Assembly: GCA_963708515.1 (NCBI GenBank)
Contig: CAVPSX010000012.1
Span: 124,001-188,000, forward strand
Length of the DNA stretch: 64,000 bases
Source of the DNA: JAPLJM01 sp963708515
GTDB taxonomy: Bacteria; Desulfobacterota; Syntrophia; Syntrophales; Fen-1087
Direction of reading: 5' to 3'
Shown here: one piece after another, positions 43,786-53,175 of the stretch
How positions within the stretch are numbered: the first letter of the stretch is position 1
Layout of the letters: each line of letters starts with the position of its first letter
Translations under genes and position numbers: made by a program
Notes under the pieces: model-generated
Databases searched by the model: none
Told to the model about the DNA's origin: nothing
What the model saw: only the letters and a program-made list of their open reading frames with translations

Positions 43786-44754
43786 TTAAAGTCTTTGTTT
43801 GCGTTTCGATCTCTGTTTTTGACGCCTTTTCCCAGGCATGGCTTTCGTGAGGGATGGCGGCGTTTCCGCTTTGGGGATTCTGGCCGGTGTGGATGTTGCG
43901 GCGGAGTTACTCTGAGCAGCGGTCTTTGCGCCGTCCACCGGCGTCTTGCCCTTCGGAATGATGATGATCAGTGCAAGAATCGCAATGATAGCGGTTGCCA
44001 CGGTCCCCCCGATGATCAGCATTTTTTTGTTCTTGTCGGGTTTTGCCGGTTGTCCCGTTGTTTCCGGCGCCGCTCCGGCTGACGCTTTCGTCGTCCGTTT
44101 CTCAGGGGCAACAACTGCATCCTCCGTGAGCGTGGTTTCCGGTTTTCTTATTGGTTTGTCTTTCATGGGCATGGGATTTGCGCCCATGTGCTCAACGGCA
44201 TAGATGTCGTGCTCACGGATATGCTTATCGGCCCGCGCACCTTGGTATTGAAAGAGCTGGGCATATTCCTGGGACAGACAGGACACGATGTCGTGATATG
44301 ATCGTGATACCAGCAGCTGCCCGGGTTCAGCAAAGCTCATGATGCGTTGGGACACGTTGATGCCGTCGCCGATCAGGTTCTGCTGGTTGTTGATATCCTT
44401 CAGAAGTTTGACGGGGCCCAGATTGACTCCCATTCGGACTTGGAGGTCGGGTGTTGATTCGCTCTGGTCGTCCTTGAGGGCATCACGGAGGCTCATGGCC
44501 ACAAAGAGGGCATCTTCCGGATCGCCGAGAAACCCGATGGCCGCCCCATCACCTGTGTCGAGGATGATCCGATCATTGATGGAGATGTCCCTGATGACTT
44601 CGGTAAGGAGGTTGTTGAAGTGTTCCTTGAGCCGAATCTGCTCATTAACAGATTTCTTCGTATATTCAACAATGTCGATAAAAACAACACTGCAGATGAA
44701 GGTGCGATTGGGTCGCAGTTTCAGATTTTGGGACTCGTCTGGGGTTGCTGTCAT
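43786..44754 (-). CDS. Class III adenylate/guanylate cyclase-domain membrane protein (C-terminus likely frameshifted)
   Basis: A 322-residue protein. Residues about 15-190 are a class III cyclase domain: TFICSVVFIDIVEYTKKSVN, ILDTGDGAAIGFLGDPEDAL, VRMGVNLGPVKLLKDINNQQ and LIGDGINVSQRIMSF. Metal-binding aspartates of the SVVFIDIVEYT and DTGDG strands are present. A low-complexity linker leads to a membrane segment (MLIIGGTVATAIIAILALII) near 245-265, then a proline/alanine-rich stretch. The last 15 residues (KRRQKQRSKRKQRL) are strongly basic and look like out-of-frame translation; reading one base back continues into the beta-rich domain at 43382. Activity on ATP or GTP is not proven. Confidence 0.75.
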   Translation of the reverse strand: MTATPDESQNLKLRPNRTFICSVVFIDIVEYTKKSVNEQIRLKEHFNNLLTEVIRDISINDRIILDTGDGAAIGFLGDPEDALFVAMSLRDALKDDQSESTPDLQVRMGVNLGPVKLLKDINNQQNLIGDGINVSQRIMSFAEPGQLLVSRSYHDIVSCLSQEYAQLFQYQGARADKHIREHDIYAVEHMGANPMPMKDKPIRKPETTLTEDAVVAPEKRTTKASAGAAPETTGQPAKPDKNKKMLIIGGTVATAIIAILALIIIIPKGKTPVDGAKTAAQSNSAATSTPARIPKAETPPSLTKAMPGKRRQKQRSKRKQRL

Positions 44755-45029
44755 GGGCGGTCCTTATGGTCAAGGCTTGCTGACGGTCTTTTTATAAACA
44801 ACTTTTGTTCAATATAGCAAGAATAAATTAAACAAATGCCTTATACCGGAGGAGCCAGGAAAAGGCAGGCAGCGCGAATCACGCACTTTCAATGTGAAAA
44901 TCGTATGGTATCTAAATCGCTTTTATGATAGAGAGCCCGTGTGCTTGATTTGATACGGCCTGATCGCAGCGGGCGCCGTTGGATGAAAAAGCAGCCATGA
45001 TCTGCTCGAATAAATCACAGGGAGGTTTT

Positions 45030-46325
45030 ATGAGTAACGAAAATCTTGAAACAAAACGGTGGTTGATTGCCGGCGCGGCAATCGTCATGCAACTTTGCCT
45101 CGGGACGGTTTACGCGTGGTCGGTCTTTAAGAAGCCTCTCATGGTGACACATGGCTGGGGTGAAACTCAGACTCAGCTCACCTTTATGTTCCTGATGGGA
45201 ATCATCGGTTGTGCGGCCGCGTTCGGCGGGACACTCGTGGACAAGAAGGGACCGAAATTTGTGGCGACGATCGGCGGTATCCTGTTCGGTGTCGGTACGC
45301 TCATCGCGGGATATGCCGACCAGACCGGAAACATCTATCTTCTCTATTTCGGTTTCGGCGTCGTTGCAGCACTGGGGAACGGGTTTGGCTACGTGACGCC
45401 CATCGCCACACTGATCCGCTGGTTTCCCGACAAGCGGGGCCTCGTGACGGGTCTCGCCGTTATGGGGTTCGGCGCCGGCGCCTTTTTCATGGGTCAGATC
45501 GCCCCCGGTATGATTGCAGGCTTCAAGGTGGTGGATGCCGCCACAGGGAAAATCATGTCTTCCGGTGTGGCAAATACGTTCTACATTTGGGGAATAATCT
45601 TCCTGATTCTGGTTACCGGCGCGGCCCAGTTCTATAAAAACCCGCCGAAGGGATGGACCCCCGCCGGATTTACACCGGCCGCCTCCAGTATTTCGGCGGC
45701 TAACTCATTCATGTTCGGTGAAGCGGTCAAAACGCCTCAATGGTGGATGCTCTGGGCGATGCTGGCGCTGAACGTGTCGGCTGGGCTGGGACTCATCTCA
45801 CAGCTTTCCCCCATTTCTCAGGAACTCTATAAACCGCTCATCGATCCGTCCCTGGCGGGAGATAAGATCGTCGTAGCCCTTGCCGCGGCAGGCGGGACCG
45901 TCGTCGCCATATCGGCTATCTTCAATGGCCTGGGGCGTCTCTTCTGGGCCAAGATTTCCGACAACATCGGGCGAAAGGCGGTATTCGCCACGATGTTCAT
46001 CACGCAGGCCGTGCTGTATCTTTTAGTCGCCATGGGGATCGTCGGCAGTTACTATCTATTCCTGGTCGTAGCCTGTTACCTGCTTGCCTGTTACGGCGGC
46101 GGCTTTGCCACGATGCCCGCCTTTGCGGCGGATTCATTCGGGCCCGGCTATATCGGAAAGGTCTATGGCTTTATGCTTACCGCCTGGAGCGTCGCGGGCA
46201 TTGTCGGGCCGCTGGTGTTCGCCCAGATCCCGAAACAGGCGCTCTTCGTTGCTTCGGGCCTGCTCATTGCCGGATTCGTCATAGCTTTGCTCTTCAAGCC
46301 GCCGGCGCCAAAGTCGGCCCGATAA
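45030..46325 (+). CDS. OFA-family MFS transporter (oxalate/formate antiporter type)
   Basis: A 431-residue transporter with 12 membrane segments. OFA features: WLIAGAAIVMQLCLGTVYAW at the start, SVFKKPLMVTHGWGETQTQL, GFGYVTPIATLIRWFPDKRG and LSPISQELYK. The ATG at 45030 is chosen because GGGAGG is 8 nt upstream; the frame extends to 44979. OFA members exchange oxalate, formate or other carboxylates. It converges with fdhA across a shared terminator, so a role in formate movement is plausible, but substrate specificity cannot be read from this family. The 275-nt gap upstream (44755-45029) shows no recognised gene. Confidence 0.85.
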   Translation: MSNENLETKRWLIAGAAIVMQLCLGTVYAWSVFKKPLMVTHGWGETQTQLTFMFLMGIIGCAAAFGGTLVDKKGPKFVATIGGILFGVGTLIAGYADQTGNIYLLYFGFGVVAALGNGFGYVTPIATLIRWFPDKRGLVTGLAVMGFGAGAFFMGQIAPGMIAGFKVVDAATGKIMSSGVANTFYIWGIIFLILVTGAAQFYKNPPKGWTPAGFTPAASSISAANSFMFGEAVKTPQWWMLWAMLALNVSAGLGLISQLSPISQELYKPLIDPSLAGDKIVVALAAAGGTVVAISAIFNGLGRLFWAKISDNIGRKAVFATMFITQAVLYLLVAMGIVGSYYLFLVVACYLLACYGGGFATMPAFAADSFGPGYIGKVYGFMLTAWSVAGIVGPLVFAQIPKQALFVASGLLIAGFVIALLFKPPAPKSAR

Positions 46326-46343
46326 GACAGGGCATACTGAAAC

Positions 46344-46375
46344 AAAAAAAGGCGGACGTCATGTCCGCCTTTTTC
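46344..46375. terminator. Bidirectional rho-independent terminator
   Basis: GGCGGAC (46351-46357) pairs with GTCCGCC (46363-46369) around a 5-nt loop, with a T-run on one side and an A-run on the other, so it can end both the OFA transporter and the formate dehydrogenase transcripts. Confidence 0.9.
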
Positions 46376-46410
46376 TTAGTTCCCGCGCCGCCGTCAACGG
46401 CCCGATTTTT

Positions 46411-49106
46411 TCATGCCGCTTCAACCTTTACCGCGCAAACCTTGTATTCCGGAATTTTTGCGATCGGATCAAGTGCAGGGTTTGTAAGCAAGTTAACGGC
46501 TGCCTCCTTGAAATGGAAATTCATGAAGATGGTCCCTTCGGATACACGCGTCGTCACCTCCGATTTTGCCTGAACGTCGCCGCGGCGGGAAGAAACCTTC
46601 ACGAACTGACCCGCGGAGACGCCCAGCTTTTTCGCGTCTTTCGGATTGATTTCCACAAGGCTTTCGGGGCATCTTTCCATAATGCCTTTGGAGAGCCGCG
46701 ACATGGTCGCCGTATGATAATGATACAGTACGCGCCCTGTGGTCATCACAAAGGGATATTCCGCATCGGGAACTTCCGCGGGCGGCATGTATTCAATGGC
46801 GCTGAGAAGGCCCAGCCCCCGGGTGAAGCGGTCTTTATGCAGGAACTTCGTTCCCGGATGGGTTGAATTGGGGCATGGCCACTGAATGCCGACCTTTTCA
46901 ATCCGGTCGTAGGTGATCCCCGCGTAGCTCGGCGTCAAGGCATTGATTTCCTTCATGATATCCTCCGGGGTGGCATAGCCCATGGGATACCCCATCTTCG
47001 TGGACAACTCCGCGATAATTTCCCAGTCGGCCTTGGCCTGGCCGGGGGCCTCAACGGCCTTCCTGACCATCTGCACCCTTCGTTCCGTATTGGAGAAGGT
47101 GCCGTCCTTTTCGGCGAAGCAGGCGGCGGGCAGCACGACGTGGGCAAGCTGGGCCGTTTCGCTCAGGAGGATATCCTGCACAATCAGAAGATCCAGATGG
47201 TTCAGAGGCCTCTCTGGCGTGATTCAGATCAGGGTCGGACAGCATGGGGTTTTCACCCATGACATACAGGGCCTTGACCTTTCCGTCGTGGGCCGCATTC
47301 AGGATTTCCACAATAGTCAAACCGGGTTTCGGCGGCAACGTTACCCCCCAGGCCTTCTCGAACTTTGCCCGGGCTTCGTCATTGGCCACCGGCTGATAGC
47401 CGGTGAAAACAATCGGGCAGCGCGCCCATATCGCAGGCGCCCTGGACGTTGTTCTGGCCTCTCAGAGGATTCACGCCTCCTCCCTCGATGCCCACATTTC
47501 CGCAGAGCATGGCCAGATTGGCAATGGATTTGACGTTGTCAACCCCAGTCGTGTGCTGGGTGATCCCCATGGTGTAGAGAATCGAGGCCGCTTCAGCTTC
47601 CGCATATAGCCTCGCTGCCGTTACGATATCCTCCGCCGGTACACCGGTTATCTTTGAAGCAACCTCGGGGGTGTACTTTTCCACGACCTTCTTCATGGCC
47701 TCGAAACCTTCTGTGCGCGTTTCCACGTATTGCTTTTCTTCGAGGCCTTCAGAGATGATGACGTTCATCATGCCGTTTAACAGGGCGACATCGGTGCCAG
47801 GTTTCTGGCGGAGCCAGATCGTGGCATATTTCACCAGATCGATTTCCCTTGGATCGGCGACGATGAGCTTGGCGCCTCTCTGACGAACGGCCCTTTTAAT
47901 TTTCGCGCCGATGACGGGATGGTTCTCCGTCGTGTTGGTTCCGATGGCAAAGATGGCATCGGTAAATTCAATTTCATCGATGGAATTAGTCATTGCACCA
48001 CTTCCAAAGGTAGCGGCCAGACCGGCCACTGTGGAAGAGTGTCAGAGACGGGCGCAGTGGTCGACATTGTTTGTTCCGATCACCGCCCGCATGAATTTCT
48101 GGAAAAGATAATTTTCCTCGTTGGTCGCCCGGGCAGAGGAAAATCCGGCGATGCTGTCAGGTCCGTTTGCTTTCTTGATGGCCGACAGTTTTTCCGCAAT
48201 GTAGGTGTATGCCTCGTCCCAGGTGGCTTCTTTCAATTCGCCGTTTTTACGGATCAGGGGGGTCTTCAGGCGGTCGGGACTGTGAACGAAATCCATACCG
48301 AACCTTCCCTTGACGCAGAGGCTCCCTTCGTTGGGAGGGCCGTATTCACGATTACCGGTGACCTTGACGATCTTTCCGTTGTGAATATTGAGATCCATCT
48401 GACAGCCCACGCCGCAGTACGTGCAGGTGGTGCGGACTTTCCTGATTTCCCAGGGACGTCCGGCAAAACGGGCCTGCCGGAACGTGATGGCGCCCACGGG
48501 GCAGACATCGGCGCATTCGCCGCAGAAATAGCATTCCGACTGGATATAATCCGTGTCAAAGGCGGGGCCGACCTTGGCTCTGGAGCCGCGCATGGAGAAA
48601 TCAAGGATCTCATTGACCTGAATTTCATTGCAGGCGCGGATGCAGCGGCCGCAAAGAACGCATTTGTTGAGGTCCCGTGAGATCATGGCATTGGTCTGCT
48701 CGAGGGCGTAACCCGGAGATTTAATATCAAACCGGGGCTTTTCGATCTCCAGCCAGTAGATCAGGTCCTGCAGTTCGCAGCTCCCGTTCTGCTCGCAAGT
48801 CAGGCAGTTATGATCGCCCGATGCCCAGAGCAGCTCGACAATCAAGCGTTGCGCGTCCCGGACGGTTTTTGTATCTGTTTTGACTTCCATGCCCGGACTG
48901 ATCGGCATGCAGCAGGAGGCGACCAGGGATCGGGCGCCTTTGACCTCGACCATGCAAACCCGGCAGGCCCCGACATTCGTCGTTTTTGCGTAATGGCAGA
49001 GGGTTGGAATAAATATCCCGTTTTCACGGGCGACCGCCAGGATCGTCTGGCCGGGATAGGCTTCTAATTCGCGTCCGTCAATCGTCAATGCTATCTTGTT
49101 ATCCAT
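46411..49106 (-). CDS. fdhA: Selenocysteine formate dehydrogenase alpha subunit (two apparent frameshifts)
   Basis: Reading through one in-frame TGA and correcting two single-base insertions gives about 897 residues, normal for a NAD-linked FdhA. The N-terminus is NuoG-like: a 2Fe-2S site (LCHYAKTTNVGACRVCMVEV), HNCLTCEQNGSCELQ, and two 4Fe-4S sites (KCVLCGRCIRAC, CYFCGECADVCPVGA). The molybdopterin domain begins TCTYCGVGCQMDL. The TGA at 48042-48044 is residue 355 in HCARL-U-HSSTVAGLAATFG, where homologues have Sec or Cys. The frame breaks near 47411 (GAT-T-GTTTTC) and 47206 (GCC-T-CTGAAC); removing one T at each restores PDVFTGYQPVANDEA and EALNHLDLLIVQDILLSET. The third ATG, 49106, is chosen because AAAGGAG is 6 nt away. 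As sequenced it cannot be translated intact. Confidence 0.85.
47998..48044 (-). promoter_or_regulatory. SECIS element in fdhA
   Basis: Directly after the TGA the RNA folds into a long hairpin: lower stem CACTCTTCCA with TGGAAGTG, an internal loop, an upper stem GGCC/GGCC, and the apical loop GGUCU. The bacterial SECIS of fdhF has the same GGUCU loop on a short GC stem at this distance from UGA, bound by SelB. This is strong support for Sec insertion rather than a stop. Confidence 0.85.
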
Positions 49107-49121
49107 CATCATCTCCTTTCC

Positions 49122-52100
49122 TTAAACTTCAGCGTCGCAGCGCAGGCAGCGCACGGCTTCCTTGATCGCGTCTTCCCGCGTGAATCCCAGTTCCACTTCC
49201 ACGAAACTCAGTTTTCTTGACTGGCCGTCCAGTTCCGGCATCCGGGTCTGCGGCGCTTCCAGTGATTCTTCATCGATAATCAGCGGGATGTCAATCTTTT
49301 CTTCGGGAGGTACCTCATAGGCCGCTTCGTCGTTCTTCGCACGGATGGCCGCATCGATATCCATGGCCGCCTGATGGCCGGCGGCAATCGCGCCGATCAC
49401 GGTATCAGGTCCGGTGACGGCATCTCCACCGGCATAGAACCTGGTATGGGTGGTCCGGGATTTGCTGCCTGTTGCCAGGTCGAAGCAATCCCACTTATTG
49501 ACGCCAACGCCGCTTTCACCGGGCACGAAAGACAGATCCGGGACCTGCCCGATTGCGGCAATAACGGCATCGACACTCAGCGTGAATTCGGAGCCTGGGA
49601 TGGGGACGGGCCGCTTGCGGCCGCTTCTGTCGAAATCACCCAGTTTCATGCGTTCACACATGATTCCGGTAACTTTTCCATTGGTTCCGATCAGCCTTGT
49701 GGGTGCGACCAGATATTCAATCTTGATGCCCTCGTGTTCGGCCGCCTCGATTTCCTCGATGGCCGCCGGCATATCCTGACGCAGACGCCGGTAAAGGATT
49801 GTAACATTGGCGCCCAGACGGGCCGCGCAACGGGCAGCGTCGATGGCCGAGTTCCCGCCGCCGATGACGGCGACCCTGCCGCCCAGACTTTTCTCACCCT
49901 TCATCCAGCCTGCTTCGTTATTGTTGAAATCCCTCAGGAATTCCACGCCGCCGTAGACGCCCGGCAGGTCCTCGCCCGCGACGCCCATCTTCTGGCTTTT
50001 GTGGGCGCCCGGCGCAAGATAGACATAATCGAATTCTGCGCCCACTTTTTCAAAGGAAATGTCTCTTCCGACGCGCATGTTGCACTTGATTTCCACACCC
50101 AAGGCGCGCACGTCGTCGATTTCGCCGTCCAGAATATTCCGGGGAAGGCGATAGGCCGGAATAGCCCAGCGCAGCATGCCGCCGGGCGAGGAGAGTTCCT
50201 CAAAGACCGTGACTTTGTAGCCGCGCTGTGCCAGATCGCGGGCTGCCGTGAGTCCCGCCGGACCGGCGCCGACGACGGCGATTTTCTCCTTGCGTGTTAC
50301 CGGTACGGGCTCGATCTTCGGACGCGGCGCGTTGTCGGTGATGAACCGCTTGAGGAATTTGATGGCAATGGATTCATCCATCTTGCCGCGGCGGCATTTG
50401 GACTGGCATTTATGGTCGCAAACCCGGCCGCAAACGGACGGGAAAGGGTTGGTTTTCAGCAGGACCTTGTAGGCGTCCTCGAAACGCTCCGCCCGGATCA
50501 GCGCAATGTAGGCCGGGATATCCATTTCGATGGGACAGGTATGCTGGCAGGGCGATTTGAACAGGGCCGTGCAGACCGCCGCCCGGCATTTGCCTTCCAG
50601 GATATGCTGTTCATATTCGTCCCGGAAATAGCGCAACGTGCTCAAGACGGGATTCGGCGCCGTCTGGCCCAGGCCGCACAGCGACGCATCCTTGATGATT
50701 GCCGCCATCTGTTCGAGCAGCCCCAGATCGCTTTCCTTTCCACGCCCCTGCGTGATGTTCGTCAGGATTTCGAGCATGCGTTTGGTGCCTTCCCGGCAGG
50801 GCGTGCACTTGCCGCAGGATTCATCCTGGCAGAAATCCATGAAAAAGCGGGCCATATCCACTGCACAGTTGTCCTCGTTCATGACGATCAGGCCGCCGGA
50901 GCCCATGATGGCGCCAAGCTCTGCCACTTTTTCATAATCGACGGACGCATTGAGGTGCTGGATAGGAATGCAGCCTCCCGACGGGCCGCCGAGCTGGGCG
51001 GCCTTGAATTTTTTGCCTTTGGGAATCCCGCCGCCGATATCGAAGACAATGGCGCCGAGCGTCGTGCCCATGGGGACTTCCACGAGGCCGACGTTATTGA
51101 CGTCGCCGGTCAGGGCAAACACCTTGGTTCCTTTGCTTTTTTCCGTGCCGATACTTGCATACCAGGCGGCGCCCTTGAGAATGATTTGTCCGATGTTGGC
51201 CAGGGTTTCCACATTGTTCAGGACGCTCGGTTTCTGCCAGAGTCCGGCAATGGCGGGGAAAGGCGGCCGGGGGCGCGGCATGCCGCGCTTGCCTTCGATG
51301 GAGGTCATGAGGGCCGTTTCCTCGCCGCAGACAAAGGCGCCGGCGCCCTGGTAGATTTCGAGGTCAAAATCGAAGCCGGTTCCAAGGATGTCTTTTCCCA
51401 GCAATCCGGCGTCTTTTGCCTGTTCTATGGCGATATTCAGACGGTGGATGGCCAGGGGATATTCGGCGCGGCAGTAGATATAGCCGTGATGCGCGCCGAT
51501 CGCCTTGGCGGCGATGACCATGCCTTCGAGGACGGCGTGCGGGTCGGCTTCGAGGACGCTGCGGTCCATGAAGGCGCCCGGATCGCCTTCGTCGGCGTTG
51601 CAGAGCACGTATTTGACGTCACCGGGGGAGGATGCGGCAAATTTCCATTTCAGGCCCGTGGGGAAACCGGCGCCGCCGCGCCCGCGCAACCCCGAGTCGA
51701 GGATTTCTCTGACGATTTCATCGGGGGTCATTTCGGTCAGGGCTTTGGCCAAACCGGCGTAGCCATCCCGGGCAATGTATTCCTCGATGATTTCGGGATC
51801 AATGAGCCCCCGGTTTTTCAAAACGCGCAATTCCTGCAGGGCAAAGAAGGGAATCTCCTGCATGGTGGGAATGACGGCTTCCGTCGTGGGTTCACGGTAG
51901 AGCAGGCGCTGCAGGACCCTCCCCTTGACGAGATGCTCTTCCACGAGTTCGGGAATGTCCTCTGCCTTGATGGACATATAGATGACGCCCTCGGGATAGA
52001 CCACCATGATGGGACCCATGGCGCAGAAACCGTTGCAGCCGGTTTCGACGAGTTTTGTTTCATCGGAGAGGCCTTTTTTCATCAGCTCTGCGACCAGGGC

Positions 52101-52178
52101 TTTTTTGACGTTCAGGCTGTCGGAAGCGTGACAGCCGGTTCCGCCACAGAGCAACAGGTGTGAACGAAACATTTTCAT
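49122..52178 (-). CDS. NuoF-like NADH-binding subunit fused to GltD/NfnB-like flavoprotein
   Basis: A 1018-residue chain with four parts. Residues 1-110: thioredoxin-like 2Fe-2S domain (Cys11, Cys16, Cys48, Cys52). About 130-520: NuoF/HydB core with GLRGRGGAGFPTGLKWKF (FMN), NADEGDPGAFMDRSVLE, the SLBB region, and the 4Fe-4S motif ESCGKCTPCREG near 455. About 535-620: Fer4_20-type linker (CQHTCPIEMDIPAYIALIR, CGRVCDHKCQSKCRRG). About 630-1018: GltD/NfnB flavoprotein with FAD motif VVGAGPAGLTAARDLAQRG and NAD(P) motif VIGGGNSAIDAARCAARLG. It lies 9 nt upstream of fdhA. The architecture suggests two nucleotide sites and possible flavin-based bifurcation; that role is inference. Confidence 0.9.
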   Translation of the reverse strand: MKMFRSHLLLCGGTGCHASDSLNVKKALVAELMKKGLSDETKLVETGCNGFCAMGPIMVVYPEGVIYMSIKAEDIPELVEEHLVKGRVLQRLLYREPTTEAVIPTMQEIPFFALQELRVLKNRGLIDPEIIEEYIARDGYAGLAKALTEMTPDEIVREILDSGLRGRGGAGFPTGLKWKFAASSPGDVKYVLCNADEGDPGAFMDRSVLEADPHAVLEGMVIAAKAIGAHHGYIYCRAEYPLAIHRLNIAIEQAKDAGLLGKDILGTGFDFDLEIYQGAGAFVCGEETALMTSIEGKRGMPRPRPPFPAIAGLWQKPSVLNNVETLANIGQIILKGAAWYASIGTEKSKGTKVFALTGDVNNVGLVEVPMGTTLGAIVFDIGGGIPKGKKFKAAQLGGPSGGCIPIQHLNASVDYEKVAELGAIMGSGGLIVMNEDNCAVDMARFFMDFCQDESCGKCTPCREGTKRMLEILTNITQGRGKESDLGLLEQMAAIIKDASLCGLGQTAPNPVLSTLRYFRDEYEQHILEGKCRAAVCTALFKSPCQHTCPIEMDIPAYIALIRAERFEDAYKVLLKTNPFPSVCGRVCDHKCQSKCRRGKMDESIAIKFLKRFITDNAPRPKIEPVPVTRKEKIAVVGAGPAGLTAARDLAQRGYKVTVFEELSSPGGMLRWAIPAYRLPRNILDGEIDDVRALGVEIKCNMRVGRDISFEKVGAEFDYVYLAPGAHKSQKMGVAGEDLPGVYGGVEFLRDFNNNEAGWMKGEKSLGGRVAVIGGGNSAIDAARCAARLGANVTILYRRLRQDMPAAIEEIEAAEHEGIKIEYLVAPTRLIGTNGKVTGIMCERMKLGDFDRSGRKRPVPIPGSEFTLSVDAVIAAIGQVPDLSFVPGESGVGVNKWDCFDLATGSKSRTTHTRFYAGGDAVTGPDTVIGAIAAGHQAAMDIDAAIRAKNDEAAYEVPPEEKIDIPLIIDEESLEAPQTRMPELDGQSRKLSFVEVELGFTREDAIKEAVRCLRCDAEV

Positions 52179-52247
52179 TGGGATTCAATCCTCCTTAACA
52201 GGTATTGTCAGCCGCCGACGAAAGCCCGCGACGCATTTCACGGCCCG

Positions 52248-52631
52248 CTATTTTGTGATCTCGGCGCCCCGGGCAAGTACAAAGGGAACCTGGATCTCGC
52301 CTTCAAGGACATGCCGCTTGAAGATCTGCCGCATCTTGTTGGCATCCACATATTCGTACTTTATCGGTTCCTGGCCGACGATTTCGACCGTCACGAGGGG
52401 TTCCCGGCTGCAGAGCCCCATGCATCCGGAGGTTGTCACGGCCACATCCGACACATTGGCCTCCCCGATGGCGCGCAGCAGGCTATCCATGACGTCGCGC
52501 GCCCCGGAGGCGATCCCGCAGGTGCCCATGTGCACCGTGATCTTTGCCCGTCGGCCGCCTTCGCGCAGGGCGGTCTCCGCGTGAACCTTCTCTTTTATTT
52601 TTTTCAAATCTTCGATTTTCAGCTTTGACAT
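52248..52631 (-). CDS. Thioredoxin-like 2Fe-2S ferredoxin subunit
   Basis: A 127-residue protein with the four cysteines of the thioredoxin-like 2Fe-2S fold: KITVHMGTCGIASGARDV (one Cys visible in this block) and TTSGCMGLCSREPLVTVE. Such short subunits accompany HydB/NuoF-type oxidoreductases. The ATG at 52631 follows GAGGAAG; the open frame extends further but into nuoE. The first block has fewer cysteines than classic members (TCGIAxGA), matching the HydC-like variant. It sits between nuoE and the NuoF fusion. Confidence 0.85.
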   Translation of the reverse strand: MSKLKIEDLKKIKEKVHAETALREGGRRAKITVHMGTCGIASGARDVMDSLLRAIGEANVSDVAVTTSGCMGLCSREPLVTVEIVGQEPIKYEYVDANKMRQIFKRHVLEGEIQVPFVLARGAEITK

Positions 52632-52650
52632 AATTTCTTCCTCACTGATT

Positions 52651-53145
52651 TCAGTTGTACTGACTGAGTATTTCTCTGATCTTGCCCGGCTTGATCCGGC
52701 CGTGTACATCCTCATCGATGACGACAACAGGGCCCAGGCCGCAGGCTCCCAGGCATCGGATCGCTTCATAGGTGAACATGCGGTCCGGCGTTGTTTCACC
52801 CTCTTTGACGCCGAACTCCTTTTCCAACTTCTCTGCAATGGCTTTGCCGCCCCGGACATAGCAGGCCGTTCCCAGGCAGACGCGCACAGTGTGCTTTCCC
52901 CGTGGCGTCATGGTGAAAAATGAGTAGAACGTCACGACGCCGTAAACACGGCTCAACGGCAGATTGAGCGCTTTGGCGATCCTTTTCTGGACGCCGACAG
53001 GCAAATATTCAAGCGCAACCTGGGCCTCTTCGAGGACAGGAATCAACGCGCCCGGTTTACCTTTATGCCTGCCGATGATTTCATCGAGCCGTGCAATTTG
53101 TTCAGGGGTAAAATCTTTCAACAGGTCACCATCTTCCAATTTCAT
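52651..53145 (-). CDS. NuoE-like 24-kDa 2Fe-2S subunit
   Basis: A 164-residue NuoE homologue: helical N-terminal part (GALIPVLEEAQVALEYLPVG, LPLSRVYGVVTFYSFFTMTP) and 2Fe-2S cysteines in VRVCLGTACYVRGG and IRCLGACGLGPVVVIDEDV. The ATG at 53145 is chosen because AAGGAGG lies 6 nt upstream. In formate dehydrogenase or hydrogenase complexes it passes electrons to or from the NuoF subunit. It is 30 nt after the HATPase gene. Confidence 0.93.
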   Translation of the reverse strand: MKLEDGDLLKDFTPEQIARLDEIIGRHKGKPGALIPVLEEAQVALEYLPVGVQKRIAKALNLPLSRVYGVVTFYSFFTMTPRGKHTVRVCLGTACYVRGGKAIAEKLEKEFGVKEGETTPDRMFTYEAIRCLGACGLGPVVVIDEDVHGRIKPGKIREILSQYN

Positions 53146-53175
53146 TGACGCCTCCTTATGTGCCATTTATATTGT

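Noticed and set aside
48042..48044. TGA as a true stop splitting fdhA into two genes
   Set aside because: Homology continues in the same frame without a start codon, and the SECIS hairpin follows at the right distance.
49374..52163. A 929-codon plus-strand open frame
   Set aside because: It is antisense to the well-conserved NuoF-GltD fusion and has no recognisable domains. GC-rich codon use on the opposite strand creates such long shadow frames.
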